Shown piece after piece: positions 22,855 to 34,680 of a stretch of DNA of 64,000 nt (its first letter is position 1; each line of letters opens with the position of its first letter). The stretch comes from Cornus controversa. Taxonomy: Eukaryota; Streptophyta; Magnoliopsida; Cornales; Cornaceae. The notes under the pieces are model-generated. The model saw nothing but the letters and a program-made list of their open reading frames with translations. It had not been told where the DNA came from and did no database searches. The translations under genes and the position numbers were made by a program. The stretch covers positions 54,180,270 through 54,244,269 of the forward strand of contig CM048846.1 in assembly GCA_026545225.1 (NCBI GenBank). Direction: 5' to 3'.

Positions 22855-23461
22855 GGGTTAGTTTGGTACGCATGAATGAAATAGAATGAGAATGGAATCA
22901 AGCTGAGAATGAGAATAGAATGGAATAACCATTCTCATTCCAATGTTTGGCTGCAGATAGAGAATGATGTAGAAATGAAATAGTAGTACTTTTCAACATG
23001 TTATACTTTTTTATAGAAAACATAATCAGTTTTTAAAATGAGACATTTGACCAACTTTAATTTAATTACCATGTGAAAATAATTAATTACCTATTCAATT
23101 AAAACTTTCTAAATCAAAATATAATCCATATTTTTTTTCTAGTCAAGATTAATATAATCTTTTATACGAAAAAAATTAATACTTTATTAAAAACTAACAA
23201 TGATAAAATAAGAACCTTCCTTTTCTTTCACAACTTAAAATATAGCAAGTTATGTATATGGGCATGTGACATGTATATGTATATGGGCATGTGACATGTA
23301 TATATATATAGGCATGTGTCAAGTATATAACATACATATTATATATATAGAGAAAAAAAATTAACGTTAATTACTTATTTTATATATATATATATATATA
23401 TAAAATAAGTATACTTATTTTATTTTATGAGAGAGAGAGATGAATTATATATACCTATTAA

Positions 23462-23498
<37 letters not shown>

Positions 23499-23744
23499 GG
23501 AGTGAGTTGTAGAAGAGAGAGAGAAATAAATGAAGAAAGATAAGATGATTTTAATAATAAGTGAGAATGGAATGACCATTCCATAGCTCAAGAAGAGGAA
23601 TGGTTTTGTTAGAATGAACATTCCTAAAGGAATGACTTGAAATGACTATTCCATTTCTAATGTAGCACAACAAACGAGAGAAAGGGAATCAGAGGTGGAA
23701 TGGTCATTCCATTCCACCTCCATTCCTACGTACCAAACTAGCCC
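22855..23744. mobile_element. Inner Tourist-like MITE (TAA duplication) nested in the outer MITE
   Basis: Ends GGGTTAGTTTGGTACGCATG and CCTACGTACCAAACTAGCCC are inverted copies, with TAA on both sides (22852-22854, 23745-23747). 890 bp, AT-rich. The interior has AT microsatellites and a 30-bp tandem repeat (GGGCATGTGACATGTATATG). It shares CATTCC/GGAATG subterminal motifs with its host MITE, so the two are related families. Confidence 0.85.
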
Positions 23745-24013
23745 TAAAATTCATACCAAACAAAGGAATAGTTGGAATGGGCATTCCATTCTATTCTATT
23801 CATGCGTACTAAATGTATCATTAACATCTTTTCTATCTCTCTATTCTCTCTAACCCTATCTATATTTATAGAGTCTCCAAACTCATTCCTTGTTGCACAA
23901 GGATTACAATTTACTTAAAGCCCAAGACGTGCCTAACAAGAAATTACCAAATAAATTACAACTCTAAAATATAAACACAATTATAATAGGAATATGAGTC
24001 ACAATTCCTAACA

Positions 24014-24478
24014 ATCTCCACCTTGGCTCAAATTCCATCAACGCAGTCCTCCATAGTTTCACCTCAACTGAAGATTTATTCACCTTGAATCAAACTTCAT
24101 CACATCATCACCATTGGTGCTCAATTGCTCACGCATGGCAACCCACCAATCAATCATCATCATCATCACTCATCATCCTCATCTCTACCCCCACACCCTC
24201 TTCTTTTCTCACTCACTGCTTTTTTGGGCTAAAAATAGCAAATCTTCCTTCTTCATACCATTATCTTGCCCCATCTTGAAAAGGAGCATCATCCAGCTTG
24301 TTCCAAGACTTGTTCCTCATGGGCTTCACACTATCATCATCCTCATGTCTTCATCAACTCTGATTATATCTCCATAAGTCTTCACAATCAACCTTCTGCT
24401 CTGACACATTACCAATCTTCGGCTCTGATTTTCAAGACCAACCACAGGCTCTGACCCACCATTAACTCTAATACCACT
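24014..24478 (-). mobile_element. Internal region of the TRIM-like element
   Basis: 465 bp between the two LTRs, CT- and CAT-rich, with no protein domain. Bounded by the polypurine tract on its left and the primer binding site on its right. Confidence 0.75.
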
Positions 24479-24544
24479 TGTTGGGAATTAATCCCCCTTC
24501 GTTAGGCACAGCGGAAGCAAATCATCATATCACAACCATGCAAG

Positions 24545-24853
24545 AGTAAGAAACCACAATGAATGCAAAACTGACGTGCACAAAGAAGATCATAAAGCAC
24601 GTGAAAGACCTTCCTAGACATTACATGTTAAGAGATAATGCCTAGCTAATGAGTGATAAAACTTATCTCACGGAGAAAGCTTATCTGTTGTAACTACTCT
24701 GTTTCATTTACTTTAAGAAACCAAAATTCAAAGTTATAGGAGTTGGTTTCCATATCATTATAAAAGGAAGATTCTCACAACCAACTAAGGTAAGGTTGAA
24801 GAATTTCAAAATCAATCTCTTTCTATCTCTTAGCAAAATTGCGTTTGTTTTCA
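24545..24853 (+). repeat. 5' LTR of the Copia element
   Basis: Same sequence as the LTR at 32829 with about 10% differences. Followed directly by the Met-tRNA primer site. GCAAG precedes it. Confidence 0.92.
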
Positions 24854-27800
24854 TGGTATTAAAGCTACTACTAGGAGCTTTTGTGCTATTCTTTTGTCTT
24901 TTTTTGTTAAATTGTGAATTTTCCAACACAAAAGTCATAACCATGGCACCTTCAACAACAAACTACCCCTACCTAGCCTCTCTCAATATGGCTAACTTTG
25001 TCTCCATCAAGTTTACTCAATTAAATTTCCTCATATGAAAAACCCAAGTAATGGGCCTTATTGAGTCCCAAGATATGCTTGGATTTATTGATGGAAGCCT
25101 TCCTATGCCAAAGATTTACTTGACAACAATTGGTACCAAAAATCCTAGCAGGAGTGGTACTGAACTTAACCCATAATATGTTGCATGGAGAAAGTCTGAT
25201 CGGCTACTCGTGGATGGATTACTAGAACATTGATCGAGGAAGTTCTGGTTACGATTGTCGAACTTGACACCAAAAGAGAAGTATGGGCTGCTCTTACTCA
25301 TGCGTTTGCACAAGACTCACAATAATGCAGATTCTGCTTGCACCAACAACTTCTAATGCATCATAATGGATCTTCAACACTTATTGATTATATTCGTGTT
25401 TTTAAAAGTCTCTGTAATGATCTTGCAACAATAGGCAAACCAGTTGATGATAAAACCAAAATGTTTACTCTCCTTACCATATTGGAACCTGGCTATGAGT
25501 CTTTTGTTACAACTATGTTGAAACCACCAATTCCCACGTACAATGAAAATTTTCCATTCCTTCAAAGTCATGAAACAATTAAAAATCTCCACTCCAGTGA
25601 CCTGTATGGAAATGTTCATCATAATGTTGCTTTTGCGGGCCAAAAACAAGGTGAAAATTGAGGTTAGAAGTCGTGGATTCAATTCAAGAGGTCGAGGCTT
25701 CACTCAAATGAGTAAAATAGGCTATAATAATATCTCAAGCAAGAAAGGCATCGACAAATCTAATAAGCCAAATCAGGCACGCTAAGAAAAGGAGAAAGGG
25801 GCAGTCTGCCAAATTTGTAACAAGCCTAATCACTCTGCACTCCAGTGTTGGCACCAATTTAATCAACCGTATCAATCTAATGAAATTCTGAAAGCCTTAG
25901 CAGTTATGTTAATTGAAGAAAATTAGGACCAAGCTTGGTTTCCAGATATAGGTGCAAGCACACATATGACAGATATTGTTGGTAAGCTTTAAACTTCTAC
26001 TCCTTATTATGGGCTTGAAAAAATAATGGTTGGTAATGGATAAATGTTGAATATTTCATATGTCAAATCCACATCACTTGACACAAACAAATCAAAGTTG
26101 AAATTAGATCAGGTTCTTGTTGTTCAAGAGATTAAGAAAATTTTAACTTCTATGAGCCAATTAACTTCTGATTATTCTTATGCTTTTGAATTTACATTGG
26201 ATGGCTTTGTGATAAAGGACAGGGAGACAAAACAAATCATAGTAGCAAGGAAGAGGACCGGTGATCTTTATGCTTTGGAACCAAATAAAGGAGTGGCATT
26301 TTTCTCTCATTAGTTTATAGCAGCTAGTGGAGAAACTTGGCACCAGCGGTTGGGCCATCCCCATCTAGATGTGGTGGAGTATATGCAAAAAAATACATTG
26401 ATAAATTTGTTTGTTCAAGTTGTCAAATGAGCAAATCTTGTCGTTTACCCTTCTTAGTCACCAATAAATGTAGTATTGAGCCTTTTGCTAAAATACATTG
26501 TGACTTATGGGGTCCAGCTCCAACTTTGTTAGTCTAACGATTTAGATTTTATATCGTGTTCATTGATGAATATTCAATATTTACATGGTTATTTCCTCTT
26601 AAACACAAGTCTGATTTAAACGATGTTTTATCAATTTTCACAAGCATGTTAAAACTTAATTTGACAAAGCAATCAAAGTATTTCAAATAGATGGAGGAGA
26701 AGAGTTTATTGACACCGAATTTTCAAAATATTTGGTTGATCATGGAATTACTCATCAAAAATCTTGTCCACATACTTCTAAGCAAAATGGATTAGCAGAG
26801 AGGAAACATAGAAACATTACAGAACTTAGTCTCATGATGTTGTTTCATGGTAATGTCCCTAAATGATTTTGGGTGGAAGTTTTTAAGACAGTAACTTGGT
26901 TGATAAAGAGGATTCTTACCCGAGTGTTGCGCATGAAATCACCATTTGAAACATTGTTCAAACAAAAACTAGATTATGGTTATTTAAGAATATTTGGTTA
27001 TCGTTGTTTTCCATATTTGTGATATTATGCTAAGACAAAATTTGATCCAAAATCATTACCATGTGTTTTCCTTGGATATTCTGATCAGTATAAAGGTTAT
27101 AAGTGCTTACATCCTCCAACAGGACGTATATACATTTCCAAATATGTAGTCTTTGATGAAGCAACATTTCCTTTTCGTGATCCAGGTGCACTCTTCTCTA
27201 CGGTAAATAACAATGTTGATTTAATGACATTTAGTGATTGGTCTACAGGATCTCACCATACCCACGAGAATGTGCCAAGAAGGAACTCACCTCCATTTGA
27301 AGGTCCACATCATTTAGGGGGTGACACTTTCCTTAATGCTAGTATAAACAATATCAACATTTCTTCTGACCCTTCAAATGGGCTCAACCCTATTAATCTA
27401 CATGATAACATATCTTCCCTAACTAGTGCACCAGTACAAGAGATAATAGCTTCATCGACATCTGATATGTCTTCTCCACCAAGTGAGAAAATTCAAAAGA
27501 GAGTAACTCCATTATCATCTCCTGATATGTCTCCTCCACCAAGTGAATTAGTTCAAGAGATAGCAGCTCCATTATCATCTTCTTCCTCCTCCATTGATAC
27601 TGGTCATCGCATGGTTACAAGGCTTAAGGACGGGATTATGAAGCCTAATCCCAAATATTTGCTGACAATCTGTGATGTCTTGACTCGACCTAAGACAACA
27701 AAGTTTGCTTTCAAGCATTCTGGATGGTTTGCTGCTATAAAAGAAGAAATTACCGCATTATATACAAATGACACATGAGAATTAGTTCCTCATGAGTCTA

Positions 27801-27987
27801 ACATGAATGTCATTGGATGTAATTGGGTTTTTAAAGCCAAACTACATGCTGATGGTTCTTTAGAACGTTTAAAGGCACAACTAGTAGCTAAGGGATTTAC
27901 TCAAATTTCAAGCTTGGATTTTTTGGAAACATTTTCTTGAGTTGTAAAGCCAACCACCATTCGAATAGTGCTAACTATTATAGTTGC

Positions 27988-29496
27988 TGATAGGCGTTGA
28001 ATGTTACGCATTCTAGCCTCTTAACTTATGTATTTTATTCTCTTAGTGATAGATTATTTTGTGATTTTACTTTGTTTTAGTATTTTTTGTATTTTCAGGG
28101 CCTTAATGATTATTTCAGTTAAAACCAAGCTTTTGGGCTTTTTAAGAAGACATCCAAGATGGTTAGATGAAGCCTACACCAAGGAGAATCATTCAACCAT
28201 TTATTTTAACTCAATTCAGCCCAAGGAAGAGGTCCAAGAGAATTACAGCTGCTTAAGAAGGTTTCGGGCCTGAAGCCCAAATCTGCGCATAATACAGTCT
28301 TAATCCCGTTTTGGAAAACGGACCAGAAGTCTTATTTACGAGCCTCAAATCGACATAATTTTCAAGTTGGGTTGAACGAAATTTGATTCTGCACACTTTT
28401 GTACTTTACGAAAATTCCGTAAATCGGACTTCTAGTGGGTCAAAAGTTGGGCCGAAGTCAGCAGGAAAAACCCACCTGATTAGTGCTGCGGGAAACCCTA
28501 ATTTATTCCTAATTGGATTAGGACTTTGGTGTATTCTCTTGGGGAAGAAAGTGAAGAATAAGAGGCTGAATTGGAGAAAGATTAAGGAGAGATTGGAGAG
28601 TCTGAGAGGGCTGAGAAGAGAACAGAAACATATTTGCAGAGCCATTGGAGAACATAGTCATACGCAGAAGTCATGAAGATGATGCCTTCTTCCTCAACAG
28701 TTGAAGCTTCTTCTTCTACCATGAGCGGCTAGTTCATCCACTAGGGTTTGATGTAGCCCTAACAAAGCATCAATGGTTTGATTGTTTTAATTATTGGGAA
28801 CCTTTATATACATGCATAGATTGTGTAATTCAGAGGATTCTTATTATAGAATTGAGCTATAAAAGTCTTGTAAATTCAATCTCAATGATTTCTTATCTTG
28901 TCTTAGATATTTAGTTGTTGTTATTGAACTCAATCTCTCTTATTTTCTGTGATCATGAGAGCGATTATTATACAATGGTAATCACTGAATATATTGTTAA
29001 GAGCTTTGATGGATTATGCCTAGAGAAGATGAACCATACTGCACCGTAGATTAGAGTAGTTAGGCAGATGACCCATGCCCATCGAAGATAGTCCATGGCT
29101 TAGCCTTAATCATATGTTATCTTCTTGACGGATGAAGGTGAGCTTGTAGCCACCGACACCACTTATGCATGATGTAATTCCCCATAGTTGATTCAATTGA
29201 CCATTGATTGTGGAGTTAGTGGTGAAGTCAAATACCCTAGATTTCTCTCATATTATTTTCACTTTGTATCTTACTTTGAATTATTTTATTTTGCTTTTTA
29301 ATTAGTTTAGTTAAAAATCAGAATTCTTTTCTCTTAAATTTAATTAGAATTAATTCAGTATTCCAACTCATCATACCATAATCCCTGAGGTACGATACCC
29401 CTTTCGATAACCCTATTCTGCAAGGAATTCGTTCTATTGCGAAGTGTGGAAAATTTTAATTGATATACTTTTTGAGTCACACTCACACACGAATCA
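27988..29496 (+). mobile_element. Solo LTR of the TGATAGGCGTTGAATG family, in Copia RT
   Basis: 1,509 bp, starts TGATAGGCGTTGAATG and ends CACACACGAATCA. It is flanked on both sides by GTTGC, a perfect 5-bp target duplication. The copy at 60609 is closely similar over its whole length. The family's internal part is seen next to the copy at 54980. No coding content of its own. Confidence 0.93.
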
Positions 29497-31217
29497 GTTG
29501 CTCATCATTGGGATATACAACAATTATACGTAAAAAATGCCTTTTTACATAAACTTCTTCATGAAACAGTATTTATGGAACAAACTCCTGGATTCAAAGG
29601 TTCATCATGTGTGTCATCTCAAGTGTGCATTATATGGATTTAAGGAAACCCCACGAGCTTGGTTTGATTGTTTTACAAGCTTCTTTATCGATATAGGATT
29701 TTTTTGCAGTGTTACTGATCCTCTCTTTTCATTCATCAAGGCTCTCATGGTATAACTTTAATTCTTTTGTATGTGGATGATATTATCCTGACTGGTAGCA
29801 ATCCCACTATCTTACAATCACTTATACATCAGTTATGTAACGAATTTGCTATAAAAGATTTGGGATATTTACATTATTTATTGGGAGTTGCAGTTAAACA
29901 ATTTAATGGAGGTTTGTTTCTTCACCGAACTAAGTATGCATATGATTTATTGGGGACGACACAGATGAAAGATTGCAAACCAATGTCTACTCCAATGGCT
30001 GCCAAGATAAAAGCAACAACAAATGACGAAGCTTATGTTAATCCTTTTTTCTATCGCAGAATTGTTAGCGGTTTCCAATATTTGACATTCACACATCCAG
30101 ATATTGCCTATAGTGTGAACTGTGTCTCTCAATTTATGCAAAAACACTGTCTCTCATTTTCAATTGGCGAAGCGTATTGTCACGACCCGATTTTTAGGAC
30201 ATGATTTTAAATAAATAAATAAATAAATAAAATAAAGCTTTAAATATGAAAAAAAAACATCTTCATAATAGGAAAAAAATACCTCACATTAGATTTCGAA
30301 CCGCAAACCATTAATAAAATGTTTCATGCAAAAAAAAAAAAAAACAAACATTGTATTAAACTTAAAACATAGTCTCTTTGGTAACAATAGTATTAAATGG
30401 AAGCAACGTACTATAAAAATAAAATCCTTAGGTAGATTCACGTCCTCAAGTAAGTTCAGGAAAGCCCTCAATGTTTCTGAATTCCATTGAACCTGAAAAT
30501 TGTTAGTGTGAGCAACCACAACCCAGTAGGAAAATCCTCTAAATCCATATATACAATTAAAGATAAAAATAAAAAACATCACATAAAAATTTAAAGAAAC
30601 ATAAGCATGTTGATTGGTAGGAGCAAATAAATAAATAAATAATAGCACCGATGTAACCACATTTCAAGATTCTGAAATTAAGGAATGTCTGCATATCTTA
30701 AGAAAATCAACCTAACCCCGTCATGTATACCGCACACACCAACAGATTTTTGATCATTCTCACAGCGGACCGCTTACCCCCAACTATGTTTCAGAATAGT
30801 TCTTGGTCTTTCAACCGAAGGGATTACAACCCTTCCTATTTTATCCAGTTATACATGAACAAGCACACACAACTAAATTTTATTCTTAAACAAGCATCGA
30901 TTTCATTCCTTGAACAATTTTTCATGAAACAACCCAAACAATTATCTTGGACAACATACTAAGATTAATCCTCCGACACAAACATGAGAATCATATGCAC
31001 ACGAAAGAAAATAAGCTAATTTTTCTTTAAAAGCAATATAGCTAAACAACCAAGAAAAATTAATATATAAAAAAAACTCCTTTATAATGTTTTAAACCTA
31101 AATTAAAGAAAGAAACAGCAGCAGGAATCCCTAAATTACATTACAATAATTGAAAATAGTCTAATAACTTTACTATAGTTGAAAACAATGAGTTTTTATT
31201 TTCTCATAGACAATAAA

Positions 31218-31270
<53 letters not shown>
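31218..31270. repeat. (AAT)n microsatellite
   Basis: About 17 uninterrupted AAT units inside the solo LTR. Confidence 0.97.
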
Positions 31271-31271
<1 letters not shown>

Positions 31272-31378
31272 CATAATAATGATAGTACTTACTTGAAATT
31301 CTAACTTCAAATATAATTATATAAAACACACTAAAACTACGTTATATATATTCGAATGGGTGAAAGTAAGTTGTATAA

Positions 31379-31412
<34 letters not shown>

Positions 31413-32109
31413 CATCTTTATTTGTAACATAAGAATTATTCTAGCACTAAAAAAAAGCGAAGTTACTATATTGTTATAAAATGACAAAATAGACTCCCAG
31501 CACAATCATTTAACTGTATACATATATATCTATTAAAATATTACACCATCCATATTAGATTATATATATTTCTATTAAAATTTTATACAATGCACAATCT
31601 ACTGTGCAAATCTTTACATAATTTACTTACCAAAAACAAACAATACACTCCTCCTTTATGATTTGAGAGAATCCAAAATCATAGGTCACATTTAAAAATC
31701 AACCGTAGAAATTTCTTGGAAAAATTAGCAAACAAAAGACATAACTAATTTTAAAAAAAATCTATTTAATTCCATATATAAATCTAGATTACATTCCCTT
31801 ATGCCCTTAACTATATGAATTATCCCTATATTTATAATTCATTCTTTTGGTAACTGACATAGAATATAAAAAGACTCAAATTGATTTGGTAAATGATGAG
31901 AGGACGTGGGTTGTTAGTTGAGGAAAAGCAAAAGTCACACTTACCACTACATTTACCCTCTAATAGCCTCTGCATTTATTTTATAATCATTTCTCCTACT
32001 AAGGTATTAATTTCCACCCATTGAGAAGTCAAAAGGTTAATATTTTGCCAATCTCACTCCCCCACTTTCCATATTTATTTTCAGGTCATTTATTCCAATC
32101 CCAAGTTTA

Positions 32110-32111
<2 letters not shown>

Positions 32112-32166
<55 letters not shown>
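32112..32166. repeat. (CA)n(TA)n microsatellite
   Basis: About 22 CA units followed by TA units, near the end of the solo LTR. Confidence 0.97.
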
Positions 32167-32167
<1 letters not shown>

Positions 32168-32828
32168 TATACATGCGTATAAATGAATATAGCTACATCT
32201 TAAATCTACTTATGTAAAATAAATAAATAAACGTATTTTGAAATAAAATAAAATAAAATACATGTCCTCACACGTATTCTACGATATGTTCATGGAACTA
32301 TCTCCCATGGTACCCGATTTTAACCAAGAATTCAATGGTACTTTATGGTTTTTTGAATTTTGACTGGGTGGGTTATCCTCTTACTCGCCGTTCTGTAGTT
32401 GCGTATTGTAAATTTCTTAGTGGGAATTTTATCTTTTGTTGTGCCAAGAAGCAATCGATAGTGTTAAGATCAAGCACCGAAGCTAAATATAAAGCACTTG
32501 CCTCAGCTATTGCTGAACTTACGTGGATTTCATTCATTCTTCGTGATATTGGGTTATATCTCTCCACTCCACTAAAGCTATTTTGTGACAATCTCTCTTC
32601 CTTATATATGACAGTCAATCCGGTGTTTCATGCTCGAACAAAACATGTTGAACTTGATTATCACTTTGTAAGGGAAAAGGTTGCACTTGGTTGCTTAACA
32701 ATACATTTCATTCCTTCACACCTTCAAGTCACTGACATACTCACCAAACCATTGCCACGACAACTCTTTCTTGACTTAAGACCCAAACTTGGTCTCTAGC
32801 AATCTCCAGCGTTCAATTTGAGGGGGTG

Positions 32829-33138
32829 TGTAAGAAACCATAATGAATGCAAAATTGATATGCACAAGGAAGATCATAAAGCACGTGAAAGACCTACCTG
32901 GACATTACATGTTGAGAGATAATGCCTATCTAATGAGTGATAAAGCTTATCTCACTGAGAAAGCTTTTCTGTTGTAACTACTCTATTTCATTTATTTCAG
33001 GAAACCAAAATCCAAAATTATAGGAGTTCGTTTCCATATCATTATAAAAGGACGATTCTCACAACCTACTAAAGTAAGGTTTGAGAATTTCAAAATCAAT
33101 CTCTTACTCCCCTCTTATCAAAATTATGTTTGTTTTCA
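32829..33138 (+). repeat. 3' LTR of the Copia element
   Basis: Starts TGTAAGAAACC after a G-run polypurine tract and is followed by GCAAG, the second copy of the target duplication. The TRIM-like LTR resumes immediately (CATATATGAAGATAATAATC). Confidence 0.92.
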
Positions 33139-33544
33139 GCAAGCATATATGAAGATAATAATCAAACATATTCACGCACAACATAATATTTTATATGGTT
33201 TACCCAACTTTAGGGTTACGTCTAAGGAGAGAGAGATTTCATTATAATTAAAAAGAGAATATACAACATGCGAAAAACATGCCTACCGCACACACTTTTT
33301 CAATCTCTTTTGACATTTTCCCCCCAGAATTACATATACCCTCTCCTCTCCTCACAACACTCACCTACCCCTTACATCTTTCACTCTCTATTTATATAGT
33401 CTCCAAACTCATTCCTTGTTGCACAAGGATTACAATTTACTTGAAGCCTAAGACATGCCTAACAAGAAATTACCAAATAAATTACAACTCTAAAATAGAA
33501 ACACAATTATAATATAAATATGAGCCACAATTCCTAACAAATTG

Positions 33545-33740
33545 GTGTATTAATTTGGTGCTATGTCGATCCCCTTGGTTTAGATTAGCCATGTCAGGAG
33601 ACAAGGGAATGAGGTGGCTCACACAGTAGCCAAGCCTTCTTCATGATTGTGCTGGTGCATGTTTTTATAAAAATTGTAGAGCTAGCTAATGCCGACTATA
33701 TTGCTCCTTTGTAATTAGCTCTTTCTTATCAAGGAAAAAA
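33545..33740 (+). mobile_element. L1-type LINE 3' end (RNase H tail)
   Basis: A short plus-strand frame reads ISHVRRQGNEVAHTVAK, the signature near the end of the plant L1-associated RNase H domain. It is followed by a 3' UTR and an A-run (GGAAAAAAAAC) near 33735. Severely 5'-truncated, directly beside the right flank of the insertion nest. Confidence 0.75.
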
Positions 33741-34084
33741 AACTATAAAGATTCACCTAATGTCATAAAAACCATTGCACCAAATGTTCCTTCCAAATTG
33801 GATAAGATCTATTCACACCCTTTTAGATCTATTTTGGGAGGCCTTGTTTTAACACTAATATCAAAGCTATATCAACGTCACAATTCGGTCCCATAATATT
33901 TTTCTCAATTGGTATTAGAGTGGACACCTAATCATTAGATAGGTAATCCTTGTATGTTTTGTGAGTAGAAATAAAAAATAAGCATATAAAATCTAATTTA
34001 AAACTTTTTAATCTCATTGCTTTTACTAATGAACCTAATGTGTTCTAAATTTGAATCGTTACCGTTCGATTTGATATTAGTTCT
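33741..34084. other. Unassigned sequence
   Basis: AT-rich, nothing recognised. The expected 3' LTR of the neighbouring Sirevirus-like element was looked for here and not found. Confidence 0.4.
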
Positions 34085-34680
34085 AATAAGAAATGTAACA
34101 AAGATCTATGTACGTGGCAAAGCATAGTAGCACTGAGTTGCCTTGGTTTTGCTTTCTAACATGTGGTGATAAATGATATGAGCATGATCTAACTTTTTCC
34201 ATTGAGTAAGCACCATATAATAAAAGCCTCCATTCAAGTGACACCTGAACGACCACCTGACTTGGGCAGAATAGTATAAGTAATGATGTTGTGCAGAAGT
34301 CTAGCCTCAAAGGTCAATTTGTTCTCATAAACTCTCCCAATAGTGGCAATAAAATGATCATTGCATAATTGATGGACTGCTGTAATTGGATTAAAACCAT
34401 GAACATGTGCCCAACTGTGTGTTTGAAAGAAATGAAAATCCCATTCGGCAATCCCTAATTAAGCTTTCAGTTTGGATTTGGAGACAATAATTTTCTTTCC
34501 TTTGGCAAATGAAACCAACTCCCTAGAAGTTTTATTTTCCTCCAAATGTGCATAAAAAATCCTCACAAGCTTAGGGTATTGAGGTTTGTGAAGTGTGACA
34601 AAGTTTCCCCGCCCAATAGCATTGAACAAATCATAGGTATTCAAGTGGTGTTTACCACAGATGGTGTATAGATTCATTTA
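34085..34680 (-). mobile_element. Plant transposon-protein domain, distal part of the extra Sirevirus ORF
   Basis: Minus-strand segments read KLVRIFYAHLEENK, RELVSFAKGKKIIVS and LLHNIITYTILPKSGG. This is the pattern of the widespread 'putative plant transposon protein' domain (LVREFYANL ... V.GK.I ... LLH.I....ILP). The start of the same domain lies beyond the Gypsy insertion at 37511-37740. The domain's function is unknown. Its position after RNase H is that of the third (envelope-like) ORF of Sireviruses. Broken copy. Confidence 0.65.

Larger units (their letters stand above)
22068..23820. mobile_element. Outer PIF/Harbinger-like MITE with TTA target duplication
   Basis: Ends TGTTGCGTTTGGTATGCG and CGTACTAAATGTATCA are imperfect inverted copies, and subterminal repeats of GGAATG/CATTCC continue inward. 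TTA flanks both sides (22065-22067, 23821-23823) and the host LTR resumes exactly there. The interior is a GGT-rich minisatellite plus a second, related MITE. No coding capacity. TTA and the TTTGGTA ends fit Tourist (PIF/Harbinger) elements. Confidence 0.8.
30178..32272 (-). mobile_element. Solo Gypsy-type LTR (2.1 kb) in Copia RNase H
   Basis: On the minus strand it starts TGTGAGGACATG and ends AAATCGGGTCGTGACA, a typical plant Gypsy LTR tail. CGTAT flanks both sides (30173-30177, 32273-32277). Copia RNase H similarity stops at one flank and resumes at the other. The interior is AT-rich with several microsatellites. Confidence 0.92.
24545..33138 (+). mobile_element. Copia retrotransposon, complete length, with two solo LTRs inside
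   Basis: LTRs at 24545-24853 and 32829-33138 end in TTTGTTTTCA and differ at roughly 30 of 310 sites by a hand count. This suggests an age of a few million years, as a rough guess. GCAAG flanks both ends exactly. The primer site TGGTATTAAAGC follows the first LTR and GAGGGGGTG precedes the second. Parts in order are gag (about 24945-25900), protease (IGASTHM), pre-integrase (WHQRLGHPHLD), integrase (KFVCSSCQMSK, CDLWGPAP), RT (YVDDIILTG, 29767 on) and RNase H, ending ILTKPLPRQLF near 32790. The copy is broken with many breaks, even apart from the two solo-LTR insertions. It lies in the right LTR of the TRIM-like element. Confidence 0.93.
21774..33539 (-). mobile_element. TRIM-like non-autonomous LTR element hosting a multi-level insertion nest
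   Basis: Two LTRs, each starting TGTTGGGAATTA and ending CCTAACA on the plus strand, enclose a 465-bp internal part. The left LTR is 21774-24013 (about 480 bp without its guest) and the right is 24479-33539 (about 460 bp without its guest). Minus orientation is shown by TGGTATTAGAG next to the right LTR (primer binding site) and AAGGTGGAGAT next to the left LTR (polypurine tract). The flanks AGTTG and AATTG fit a 5-bp target duplication with one change. It has no genes of its own. A MITE pair sits in the left LTR and a complete-length Copia in the right LTR. This is the oldest layer of the nest and begins 290 bp upstream of EME1. Confidence 0.88.

Noticed and set aside
28406-28676. Open frames on both strands near 28.4-28.7 kb, with a similar frame at 55652-55888
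   Set aside because: They lie in the solo-LTR family, the frames are not preserved between copies (for example 61.1-61.3 kb), and no domain is seen.
31317-31505. Minus-strand frame with an IYIYIYI run
   Set aside because: Produced by a (TA)n microsatellite within a solo LTR.
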